NCBI GenBank assembly: GCA_937877535.1
Contig: CALFJF010000041.1
Coordinates: 1-10,678, forward strand
DNA: 10,678 nt
Origin: an uncultured Treponema sp.
GTDB lineage: Bacteria; Spirochaetota; Spirochaetia; Treponematales; Treponemataceae
Direction: 5' to 3'
Position 1 is the first letter of the stretch; each line of letters begins with the position of its first letter. The notes beneath the pieces were generated by a model that was given only the letters and a program-made list of their open reading frames with translations, was not told the DNA's origin and searched no databases. Both the position numbers and the translations under genes were made by a program. Below, in pieces: positions 1 to 6,439 of this stretch.

Positions 1-281
1 GGGTGCGAGTGGTAGATTCCCACGATGTCGAGCCGATTTCGCCGCGCGTACAACTCCGCGCTGAGCATCTGCTCCTCCGTAATCAAAAAGCGGTGGTACT
101 GCTCGCCGTCCTCAAACTCGTTCTCGATGGGGCGCAATTCCGTCGCGGTCTTCACGCTCGCATTTCCGTCCGCGCCCGCCTCGTCAATCGTGCCGAGGAT
201 GATGCCGCAGCACTCGTTCGGGAACGTGCGCTCGCCGTGGGCGCGTATGTCCGCGAGCAATTTTGCAGGAACTCTAATCAT
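1..281 (-). CDS. JAMM/MPN+ domain metalloprotease, Mec-like (partial, C-terminus outside window)
   Basis: The first 93 codons are visible and the gene runs off the left edge. The translation begins MIRVPAKLLADIRAHGER. It has the early glutamate of a JAMM site in NECCGIILG (Glu23) and ends at YHSH (His91, His93), the zinc-binding HxH of the JAMM motif. The later S-x2-D part would lie beyond base 1, so the active site is only partly verified. Family knowledge: prokaryotic JAMM proteins of this size are zinc peptidases that cut at the C-terminal diglycine of ubiquitin-like sulfur carriers; Mycobacterium Mec releases cysteine from CysO. The start at 281 is set by a GGGAGG ribosome site six bases upstream. 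The ATG lies inside the end of the cysteine synthase gene (8-base overlap ATGATTAG), so translation is probably coupled. Inference: it acts in cytoplasmic cysteine formation. A deubiquitinase-like role on another small protein is possible. Confidence 0.85.
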   Translation of the reverse strand, partial: MIRVPAKLLADIRAHGERTFPNECCGIILGTIDEAGADGNASVKTATELRPIENEFEDGEQYHRFLITEEQMLSAELYARRNRLDIVGIYHSH

Positions 282-1179
282 GGAAGTCCTCCCACACAGG
301 CTCGTCAAGGTAGCGGTAGCCCGCGTCGCAGAGAATCGTCACGATGACCGAGCCGTCAGGCGCGTCCTTCGCCACATCGAGCGCGGCGCACACGTTCGCG
401 CCGCTTGAGATGCCCGCAAGGATTCCCATTTCACGCGCAAGGCGGTGCACCATGTCGTATGCCTTCTCCGTCGCCACGGGAACGATTTTTTCAACGAGCG
501 AGTCGTCGAAAATCCCCGGACGCTCCGTCGTTTCCAAATGCTTGTTGCCCTCGATTCCGTGGAACGGGCCGTCGGGCTGCATCAAAATCGTGTGGATTTC
601 GGGCTTTAGCTCGCGGAGGCGCTTGCTCGTGCCCGTGAACGTGCCCGTCGTGCCGCCGCCCGTCACAAAGTGCGTGATTTTGCCGTCGGTCTGCTTCCAG
701 ATTTCCTCGGCGGTGGTGGTGTAGTGCGCACGCCAGTTCGCGGGGTTGTTGTACTGGTCGGGGTAGAAATATTTGTCGGGCGACTCGGCGACGAGTTTCC
801 GCGCAAGGAAGTACGCGCCGTCAGAGCCTTCGAGCGGGCTTGACTCGATGATGTGCGCGCCGTAGGCGGTCATCAAAGACCTCCGCCCCGCGTTCACGTT
901 CTGCGGGATTACAAGCGTCACCTTGAATCCGAGTGCCGCGCCAAGCATTGCGTAGGCGATGCCCGTGTTGCCGCTCGTCGCGTCGATGAGCGTTTTCCCC
1001 TCGCCCAGTTTTCCCGTCGCAAGCCCGTCGAGTACCATCGCCCGAGCCGCGCGGTCTTTGACAGAGCCGCTGGGGTTCAAAAATTCTGCCTTTGCGTATA
1101 ATGTTACGCGGTCGCGGTACGGATTTATACCAGAAAGTTCTACAAGAGGCGTGTTTCCAACAAAATCAACGATTTGCAT
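274..1179 (-). CDS. cysM: PLP-dependent cysteine synthase (CysM/CysK family, sulfur-carrier-linked type)
   Basis: A 301-residue fold-type II PLP enzyme of full family length. It replaces the activating group of an O-acetyl- or O-phosphoserine with sulfide or carrier-bound sulfur to give cysteine, in the cytoplasm. Visible motifs: NPSGSVKDR with the Schiff-base lysine Lys41, TSGNTG (68-73) for the substrate carboxylate, GGGTTGT (174-180) for the PLP phosphate, FHGIEGNKHL (206-215), and SSGAN (258-262) near the pyridine nitrogen. The FHGIEG segment and the CDAGYRYLD tail differ from E. coli CysK (which has GIGAGF-type sequence) and resemble the group found next to JAMM/sulfur-carrier genes. The start is fixed by AAAAGG seven bases upstream of ATG 1179. 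The stop overlaps the JAMM gene. Substrate choice (O-acetylserine or O-phosphoserine; free sulfide or thiocarboxylate) cannot be read from the sequence. A cystathionine beta-synthase role is less likely because no CBS domains follow. Confidence 0.93.
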   Translation of the reverse strand: MQIVDFVGNTPLVELSGINPYRDRVTLYAKAEFLNPSGSVKDRAARAMVLDGLATGKLGEGKTLIDATSGNTGIAYAMLGAALGFKVTLVIPQNVNAGRRSLMTAYGAHIIESSPLEGSDGAYFLARKLVAESPDKYFYPDQYNNPANWRAHYTTTAEEIWKQTDGKITHFVTGGGTTGTFTGTSKRLRELKPEIHTILMQPDGPFHGIEGNKHLETTERPGIFDDSLVEKIVPVATEKAYDMVHRLAREMGILAGISSGANVCAALDVAKDAPDGSVIVTILCDAGYRYLDEPVWEDFHD

Positions 1180-1192
1180 AAAAATACCTTTT

Positions 1193-1209
1193 CCTATAGG
1201 TTTTATAGG
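1193..1209. promoter_or_regulatory. candidate operator: TATAGG direct repeat with CCTATAGG palindrome
   Basis: The plus strand reads CCTATAGGTTTTATAGG. It contains a perfect 8-base palindrome (1193-1200) and a second TATAGG nine bases on (1204-1209). It sits directly between the -10 box and the ribosome site, over the expected transcription start, where a repressor would block the cysteine operon. Short symmetric sites at this position are typical of cysteine-responsive Rrf2-type repressors, but I cannot name the regulator. Confidence 0.4.
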
Positions 1210-1238
1210 ATTTTACAATTTCGACGCAATCGTGTCAA
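1210..1238 (-). promoter_or_regulatory. sigma-70-type promoter of the cysteine synthase-JAMM operon
   Basis: On the minus strand TTGACA (1238-1233) is followed after exactly 17 bases by TAAAAT (1215-1210). This is a perfect -35 and a one-mismatch -10. Transcription would begin near 1203, giving a leader of about 24 bases that holds the ribosome site (AAAAGG, 1192-1187). Confidence 0.8.
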
Positions 1239-1294
1239 GAAAAAGTCGCACAAAAGTAAAATTTCCTATTTTTCTTTCCTTGAACTAAAAAATC

Positions 1295-1376
1295 TGGAAG
1301 TATTATCACGTGTGTTACTGTCGGTGGTTGACGGACACTCAACCACCACTTTCAGTATACATTGGTAACACTTCCA
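1295..1376. terminator. 82-bp imperfect palindrome, probable terminator of the RelA/SpoT gene
   Basis: The element begins TGGAAGT and ends ACTTCCA, and the two halves match imperfectly all the way in. At its centre is a perfect 9-bp stem GGTGGTTGA (1323-1331) / TCAACCACC (1339-1347) around a 7-base loop. Outside it lie GTGTTACTG-like arms (about 1312-1320) paired with CAGTATAC...GGTAACAC (about 1353-1371). On the minus strand the hairpin is followed by AGATTTTTTAG (from 1294), a U-run in the transcript of the RelA/SpoT gene that ends at 1434. It can therefore act as an intrinsic terminator. The size and end-to-end symmetry also fit a small palindromic mobile or REP-like element. Its core shares GGTGGTTGA with the repeats at 8827-9191 and 10575-10597. 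Confidence 0.6.
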
Positions 1377-1433
1377 AAAATTTTACAACTCACAAATGCG
1401 CGTGTCAATAAAAGCAATTTCGTCAGCGAAAAA

Positions 1434-3284
1434 CTAGCGTTTTTGCTCATTTTTGAGCGGGAGCGGCTTTTTTTCCCACTCAACGTCAACTTTGCGTTTT
1501 TCAAAATTCGCCATTCGCTGAAAAGTCAAGCAGTCGGCGCAGTGAACCATAATGCCTTTTTTTTTGCTCACGTAACCGAGAATCGCGTCGGCGGGAGCGG
1601 GACGGCAGCAACCCGCGAGCGTAAATGCTACGTTCTTTGTTCCGTCCACGATGATTTTTCCAGTATACGCTGCCATTTCCGCTTTTCGCGCGTCTAGTCC
1701 TGTGCCTTTTGAGTGGCGTTTTTTCTCCTCTTGGATTTTTCGAGAACGCGAATTGTTCTGCGCAATGTCAGCCGCTCGCTGCGCTTCCGCCGCCTTGTCC
1801 ACGAACGTCGGGTCGTTCGCCACGAGCCAGGAGTGGATTTTTTGCCGCGCCTTGCTTGTCCGCACGATTTTGAGCTGGTTTTCCGTGGGGTGCGCCTGCG
1901 GGTTCGTGAGGATTTCGATGATTTGCGTGTTTGAAAGCGGCTGCGTAATTGGAATAATTTTTCCGTCCGCCTTCGCTCCCACGATTTTCTCGCCCACCGC
2001 CGAATGCACGTGGTAGGCGAAGTCGATTGCGCACGAGCCTGCGGGGAGCTGCACCACGTCGCCGCGCGGCGTGAACACGAAGATTTCGTCGCCCAAAAGT
2101 TCGCCCTTGAGCCGCGCGAAAAATCCTTCGTCCGTCAGGTTTTCGTCTTTGAGGTTCTGGAGTTGGTTGAAAATTCCGAGCGAGTTCACGTCCACCTTGT
2201 CGTGGTTCATGCCTTTTTTGTAGAGCCAGTGCGAAGCCACGCCGTGCTCTGCCATGCTGTGCATTTCGGCGGTGCGGATTTGGATTTCGAGCGGCTTTCC
2301 CTCGCAGACCACCGTGGTGTGGAGCGACTGGTAGCCGTTCGCCTTTGGCATTGCGATGTAGTCCTTGAACCTGCCGTCCATCGGCTTCCACAGCCCGTGC
2401 ACGATTCCGATGAGCGCGTAGCACTCGGCATTCGTGGTGCAGATGATTCTGAGCGCGAGCAGGTCGTAGAGTTCGTCCGCGCCCTTATTGCGCTTGCGCA
2501 TTTTTTGGTAAATCGAGTAAAAATGCTTGGCGCGGCTTGAAATCTGCACGCTGATTCCCGCTTTTTGCGCCTGCTCCTGTATCGCATTCACCGCCTTTTC
2601 CAAGTACGCCGCGCGCTCGCCCTTTTTCTGCGCCACAATCGCCTTGATGTGCTGGAACACGTCGGGGTTTGCGTATTTGAGGCTCAAATCTTCAAGCTCG
2701 CTCTTGACGTTCTGCATTCCGAGTCGGTCGGCGAGCGGTGCCCAAATGTCAATCACTTCCGCCGCCACGAGCCGCTGCTTTTTTTCTTCGATTGACTTGA
2801 GGTTTCGCATTCGGTCGAGTCGGTCGGCGAGTTTTACGAGAATGACGCGCACGTCGTCAATCATCGCGAAGAGCATTTTGCGGATTGAATCCGCCTGCTG
2901 GATTGTCTTTGAATTGATTTTGAGCGACGTGATTTTTGACGTGTCGCCCACGATTTTGGTGATGACCGCGCCGAATTGAGATTCGACCTCGGTGCGCGCC
3001 ACGCCGTCAATTTCAAAAATCGAGTGCAACAGCCCGCACACCGTGCAGTCCGCGTCCATGCCACTGTCCGCAAGGATTGCCGCCACGCGCATGGGATGCA
3101 AAAAGTACGGCTTCCCGCACGACCGCGTGATTCCGTCCGTCTTTGAAAGCAAAAACGCCCAGGCGCGCGAAAAAAGCGCGCGCTCCGCATCAGAAAACCT
3201 GGGGAACGCGCAAAAAAAAGCCGCAAGCAGCGTGTCCGCGTCCGTTTCCGTGTTGTTCGTCCGAATGTCAAAAGATTCCGCCAT
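1434..3284 (-). CDS. relA: RelA/SpoT homologue ((p)ppGpp synthetase; hydrolase site degraded)
   Basis: 616 residues. Order: HD domain (about 30-165), synthetase domain (about 220-350), TGS domain (about 402-465) and a C-terminal Cys-rich zinc-finger-type domain (GCCRPAP...VHCADC). The protein ends there, so the ACT domain of ~700-740-residue relatives is absent. Synthetase residues are intact: RAKHFYSIYQKM (251-262), Asp274 in YDLLALR, RFKD (305-308, the RXKD form of bifunctional Rel), GYQSLHT and Glu333 in EIQIRT. In the HD domain, with a constant offset of 10 from the Streptococcus Rel numbering, Arg54, His63, His87, Glu91 and Asp154 are kept, but Asp78 is Ser88, Glu82 is Ile92 and Asn148 is Arg158. 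The HD signature is therefore broken. Inference: it makes the alarmone from GTP/GDP and ATP at the ribosome during starvation, with little or no hydrolysis. GAGGTGG precedes ATG 3284. A TATAAT at 3340-3335, just after the MATE stop, may be its own -10; the -35 is poor, so co-transcription with the MATE gene is possible. Confidence 0.95.
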   Translation of the reverse strand: MAESFDIRTNNTETDADTLLAAFFCAFPRFSDAERALFSRAWAFLLSKTDGITRSCGKPYFLHPMRVAAILADSGMDADCTVCGLLHSIFEIDGVARTEVESQFGAVITKIVGDTSKITSLKINSKTIQQADSIRKMLFAMIDDVRVILVKLADRLDRMRNLKSIEEKKQRLVAAEVIDIWAPLADRLGMQNVKSELEDLSLKYANPDVFQHIKAIVAQKKGERAAYLEKAVNAIQEQAQKAGISVQISSRAKHFYSIYQKMRKRNKGADELYDLLALRIICTTNAECYALIGIVHGLWKPMDGRFKDYIAMPKANGYQSLHTTVVCEGKPLEIQIRTAEMHSMAEHGVASHWLYKKGMNHDKVDVNSLGIFNQLQNLKDENLTDEGFFARLKGELLGDEIFVFTPRGDVVQLPAGSCAIDFAYHVHSAVGEKIVGAKADGKIIPITQPLSNTQIIEILTNPQAHPTENQLKIVRTSKARQKIHSWLVANDPTFVDKAAEAQRAADIAQNNSRSRKIQEEKKRHSKGTGLDARKAEMAAYTGKIIVDGTKNVAFTLAGCCRPAPADAILGYVSKKKGIMVHCADCLTFQRMANFEKRKVDVEWEKKPLPLKNEQKR

Positions 3285-3340
3285 AATCCCACCTCATCTT
3301 TTTATCTCCAGAAAATCATATCAAAAAACTAAGAATTATA

Positions 3341-4750
3341 TCAGCAGTTGGATTTTTTGATTTTTTTGATAAAAATGAGCGCGACAATTCCCGCCGTAAT
3401 TCCAACGAGACTGTTTGAAATGAGCATCGAAAGCCCAACTGCGCCCGTTCCAAACGTGTTTTTTAGAATTGGGACTTTCAAAAAAATCAAAAGGGGCGGG
3501 ATTCTGTAGCAAAAAAGGCGCACGATGTTCAAAATCATTGCGATTTTTGTGCGTCCAAAACCGTACAAAAGCCCCATCACGCTCGTATTCACGGAAATCA
3601 AAATGGTGTCGAGCCGTTCGTAAAAGTAGATTTTTTCGATTTCCGACGCAAAATTCGCGTTTCCTTTTGCAAAAAGGTCGATTATCGATTCTTTGAAAAA
3701 TCCTGTGACGAAAAACAAAATAAGGACGAACGTCAAATTGAAAATGAGCGAGCGATAAAAAAATCCAATTGCGCGTTTTACGTTTGTATTTCCAAGATTG
3801 TTTGCAACAAGGCTTGATTCTGCTTCTTGAAAACCGTTTATTGGGTTTGTGGAAAGCCCGCAAATCCTGTCGCTTACGCCGAGTGCGCCCACAACCGTAG
3901 AGCCAAAACTTGCGCAAAGCGAGTTCACGATTGCTTTTCCTGCCGCAAAAACGAATTTTTCAAGAAAGACAGGAATCGAAAGCGATGAAAGCGGAAGTAA
4001 AAAATTCCTTTTGAATTCCACCGCACGAATCGAAAGACAAAGCGGATTTTTTTTTGAAAAAAGGCTTTTTATCGCAATCAACGTCAACAAAAAATGAGCA
4101 AAAATCGTTGCCACGGGAAGAAAATACATCGCGTTTTCATGTTCGATTTTGCCGTTTTTGACAAGGTGCAGCGTAAAAATATTCATGGACGTTTTTACAA
4201 AAAGCACCAAAAGGTTTCCCCACATAATCGACTTTGTGTTTCCTTGCGATTTTTGAATAGAAAAATAAATCGTGTTCACAAATTGAAAAATCACGCTTCC
4301 AATCGAAAGACTCGAATACAAAACGCCAGAACTCAAAAGGTCGTCTGGCATTCTAAAAAGGCGAAGGAGCGGATACATGAGCGGAATAATGACGAGCAAA
4401 ACCGCAATTCCAATAAAAAACGATAGAAAAAAAAGCGTGGAGGCTTGCTTTTGAACGTTTTGTGTGTTGCCTTCTCCAAAACTCCGCGCAATAAGAATGC
4501 CGCCGCCCACAGAAAGCCCAGAGCCAATCGCGGTAATCATTTTTTCGATTTGAGAAACGAACGACACGGTTGAAACAACGTTCGCGCTCAACGAAGAGGC
4601 AATAAACGTGTCAGCGAGTTGAAAAATCTGTCCAAGCGAATTGTAAAAAACGAGCGGCAACGCAAGAAAAAACAACGCGCTCGTTTTGTTTCCAAAAAGC
4701 ATTTGTTCTCGGCGTTTTTTTTCCTTTTCGCCCAATTCCGCGTTTTTCAT
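3341..4750 (-). CDS. MATE-family multidrug/metabolite efflux transporter
   Basis: 469 residues, the usual MATE length (440-480), almost wholly hydrophobic with about 12 membrane spans in two halves. The N-terminal span reads ALFFLALPLVFYNSLGQIFQ and leads into LADTFIASSLSANVVSTVSF, the typical first-helix layout of the family. GSGLSVGGGILIARSFGEG (about 77-95) and, in the second half, LGVSDRICGLSTNPINGFQEA give the matching repeated pattern. The protein would exchange Na+ or H+ for an organic cation, drug or metabolite at the inner membrane; the substrate cannot be deduced. ATG 4750 has GGAG nine bases upstream, so it is preferred to Met17. A short Lys/Arg/Glu-rich tail precedes helix 1. It is transcribed away from citrate synthase and is followed after 56 bases by the RelA/SpoT gene on the same strand. 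The DNA is AT-rich with many A/T runs, unlike the GC-rich RelA/SpoT gene beside it. Confidence 0.92.
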   Translation of the reverse strand: MKNAELGEKEKKRREQMLFGNKTSALFFLALPLVFYNSLGQIFQLADTFIASSLSANVVSTVSFVSQIEKMITAIGSGLSVGGGILIARSFGEGNTQNVQKQASTLFFLSFFIGIAVLLVIIPLMYPLLRLFRMPDDLLSSGVLYSSLSIGSVIFQFVNTIYFSIQKSQGNTKSIMWGNLLVLFVKTSMNIFTLHLVKNGKIEHENAMYFLPVATIFAHFLLTLIAIKSLFSKKNPLCLSIRAVEFKRNFLLPLSSLSIPVFLEKFVFAAGKAIVNSLCASFGSTVVGALGVSDRICGLSTNPINGFQEAESSLVANNLGNTNVKRAIGFFYRSLIFNLTFVLILFFVTGFFKESIIDLFAKGNANFASEIEKIYFYERLDTILISVNTSVMGLLYGFGRTKIAMILNIVRLFCYRIPPLLIFLKVPILKNTFGTGAVGLSMLISNSLVGITAGIVALIFIKKIKKSNC

Positions 4751-4790
4751 TTTGATTTTCTCCGTTTTTGAATAAACTCAACTCAATTTC

Positions 4791-4827
4791 ATTATAGAAG
4801 AGAAAATCGTTAAAATCTGTAGATTTT
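4791..4827 (-). promoter_or_regulatory. MATE gene -10 box with a palindrome at the -35 position
   Basis: On the minus strand TATAAT occupies 4796-4791, about 40 bases before the start codon. No good -35 is present at the right distance. Instead the 16-base symmetric sequence AAAATCTGTAGATTTT (4812-4827) covers that position. A weak -35 under a palindrome suggests control by a DNA-binding regulator (activator or repressor) of the exporter. The A/T-rich setting makes chance symmetry possible. Confidence 0.4.
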
Positions 4828-4887
4828 TTGAAAAACGGGGAGTTCAACGCGCGAGATTTCTTCCTTTTTATTTGCTTTCTTGTTCTG

Positions 4888-4916
4888 TTGAGTAGAATCG
4901 GGAAAATCCTTATAAT
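4888..4916 (+). promoter_or_regulatory. sigma-70-type promoter of citrate synthase
   Basis: TTGAGT (4888-4893) and TATAAT (4911-4916) are 17 bases apart. The -10 is perfect and the -35 matches at four of six positions. Transcription would start near 4923, leaving a leader of about 95 bases before ATG 5018. Confidence 0.75.
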
Positions 4917-4926
4917 AAACCAAAAG

Positions 4927-4970
4927 AGAAACCTGTTCTGAAAAAAATTCCGAACGGTTCTATTTTTTTT
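4927..4970 (+). terminator. terminator-like hairpin in the citrate synthase leader (possible attenuator)
   Basis: AGAAACCTGTTC (4927-4938) pairs with GAACGGTTCT (4952-4961) as a 10-bp stem with two single-base bulges and a 13-base A-rich loop. It is followed at once by A plus eight T (4962-4970). It begins within a few bases of the predicted transcription start and lies between promoter and gene, so it could stop transcription early. No alternative antiterminator pairing or leader peptide was found. The A/T-rich composition means it may be weak. Confidence 0.4.
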
Positions 4971-5002
4971 GCATTTTGTATTTTTGATTTTTGAAAAAAG
5001 AA

Positions 5003-5009
5003 GGGGAGG
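5003..5009 (+). promoter_or_regulatory. ribosome binding site that fixes the citrate synthase start
   Basis: GGGGAGG lies eight bases before ATG 5018, an ideal distance. The in-frame TTG at 4991 lies upstream of this site and has none of its own, so the nine-residue extension it would add is unlikely to be translated. Confidence 0.85.
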
Positions 5010-5017
5010 CGAATTCA

Positions 5018-6397
5018 ATGGTAAACAGCTCGGACACAGAATCAATCTTAAAAGACAACGGCGATTTAATCGAAAAATGGTGCGCACTCGCAGAACACAA
5101 CGACCCCATAGACCCCTCGCTTTATGCAAAATACGATGTGAAGCGCGGACTTCGGAATGCAAACGGAACGGGCGTTCTTGTGGGACTTACAAGCATTGGC
5201 GACGTTGTGGGCTACGAAATGAACGGCGGCGAAAAAGTCGCGATTCCAGGAAAACTCGTTTACCGCGGATACAACGTTGAAGATTTAGTAAAAGATGCGG
5301 AAAGTCGCAACGAATTTGCCTACGAGCAGTGCGTGTATCTTTTGATTTTTGGAGAACTTCCCTCGCAAAGCGAACTTGATTTTTTTAAGCACGTTCTTGG
5401 CTCAAAACGGACTCTCCCAGACAATTTTACAGAAGACATGATTATGAAAGCACCGTCGAGCGACATTATGAACAAAATTGCTCGCGGTGTGCTTGCGTCG
5501 TATTCTTACGACACAAATCCCGAAGGACGCGAAATCTCAAATATTTTGAGGCAGTGCATCGAACTCATTGCGCGATTTTCCACGCTTGCCGCGTATGCCT
5601 ACCAAGCAAAGCGACGATTTTTTGACGGAAAATCGATGTATATTCACAATCCGCTTCCAAATCTTTCTACGGCGGAGAATTTTTTGCGCCTCATTCGCTC
5701 AAACAAAGAATATTCTGACGAGGAGGCAAAACTGCTTGACCTCGCGCTCATTTTGCACGCTGAACACGGAGGTGGCAACAATTCGTCGCTTACGGTTCAC
5801 GTTGTTTCTTCGGCGGACACGGACACGTATTCTGCGGTGGCGGCGGCGGTCGGTTCGTTAAAAGGGCGACGGCACGGTGGCGCAAACATTCAAGTGGCGC
5901 AAATGATGGACGACGTAAAACAAAACGTCCGCGATTGGTCGAACGAATCTGAAATCCGCGCGTATCTTTCAAAAATCGTTGCAAAAGAAGCGTTTAATCG
6001 AACGGGGCTAATTTACGGACTGGGACACGCCGTTTACACCGTAAACGACCCGCGAGCATCGCTTCTTCGCGACAAAGCGGCTCATCTTGCAAAAACAAAG
6101 GGCATGGAAGAAGAGTTTAATTTGTATCGACTTATCGAAAAAATCGGTCCGGAAGTGCTGTACGAAAAAATTGGCGACAAAAAGAAAATCTGCGCAAACG
6201 TTGACCTTTATTCAGGATTCGTTTATTCGATGCTCAATATTCCGCGCGAATTGTACACGCCGCTTTTTGCCGTTTCAAGAATCGCAGGGTGGAGTGCGCA
6301 CAGAATCGAAGAAATCGTGGCGGGCGGGCGCATTTACCGTCCCGCGTACAAAAGCATTTGTCAAGAAAGAGAGTACATTCCCATTAACGCTCGATGA
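5018..6397 (+). CDS. gltA: citrate synthase (citrate/2-methylcitrate synthase family)
   Basis: 459 residues from ATG 5018. It condenses acetyl-CoA with oxaloacetate to give citrate in the cytoplasm. The motifs are in family order: LHAEHGGGNNSS (His247 region), RRHGGAN (His286), YGLGHAVYTVNDPRA (His337) and CANVDLYSG (Asp396). The last three carry the catalytic His/His/Asp set. GHAVY replaces the GHRVYK of E. coli GltA, and HAEHGGGNNSS replaces HADHEQNCS. Both are traits of the citrate synthase branch I know from clostridia and spirochaetes. The N-terminal ~45 residues before GVLVGLTSIGDVVGYE are longer than in short GltA forms. A methylcitrate synthase role cannot be excluded, but no propionate genes are adjacent. 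In a host-associated anaerobe with a partial TCA cycle it would mainly feed 2-oxoglutarate/glutamate synthesis (inference). It heads a rightward run with the YwqG-like and RsuA genes and has its own strong promoter. Confidence 0.93.
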   Translation: MVNSSDTESILKDNGDLIEKWCALAEHNDPIDPSLYAKYDVKRGLRNANGTGVLVGLTSIGDVVGYEMNGGEKVAIPGKLVYRGYNVEDLVKDAESRNEFAYEQCVYLLIFGELPSQSELDFFKHVLGSKRTLPDNFTEDMIMKAPSSDIMNKIARGVLASYSYDTNPEGREISNILRQCIELIARFSTLAAYAYQAKRRFFDGKSMYIHNPLPNLSTAENFLRLIRSNKEYSDEEAKLLDLALILHAEHGGGNNSSLTVHVVSSADTDTYSAVAAAVGSLKGRRHGGANIQVAQMMDDVKQNVRDWSNESEIRAYLSKIVAKEAFNRTGLIYGLGHAVYTVNDPRASLLRDKAAHLAKTKGMEEEFNLYRLIEKIGPEVLYEKIGDKKKICANVDLYSGFVYSMLNIPRELYTPLFAVSRIAGWSAHRIEEIVAGGRIYRPAYKSICQEREYIPINAR

Positions 6398-6439
6398 TTT
6401 TTTTGAAACGGATTCGATTTTCCCAAAAAGGCGAATGTG

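Noticed and set aside
1768..2424. 218-codon open frame on the minus strand inside the RelA/SpoT gene
   Set aside because: It is a frame shadow of GC-rich coding DNA, rich in Arg/Gly/Ala with no domain, while the main frame carries conserved motifs throughout.
4991..5017. TTG start for citrate synthase
   Set aside because: The strong GGGGAGG lies downstream of this TTG and correctly placed for ATG 5018.
4611..5162. 183-codon open frame on the minus strand over the MATE start and citrate synthase start
   Set aside because: It crosses two divergent promoters and the starts of two well-supported genes, and its protein has no recognisable feature.
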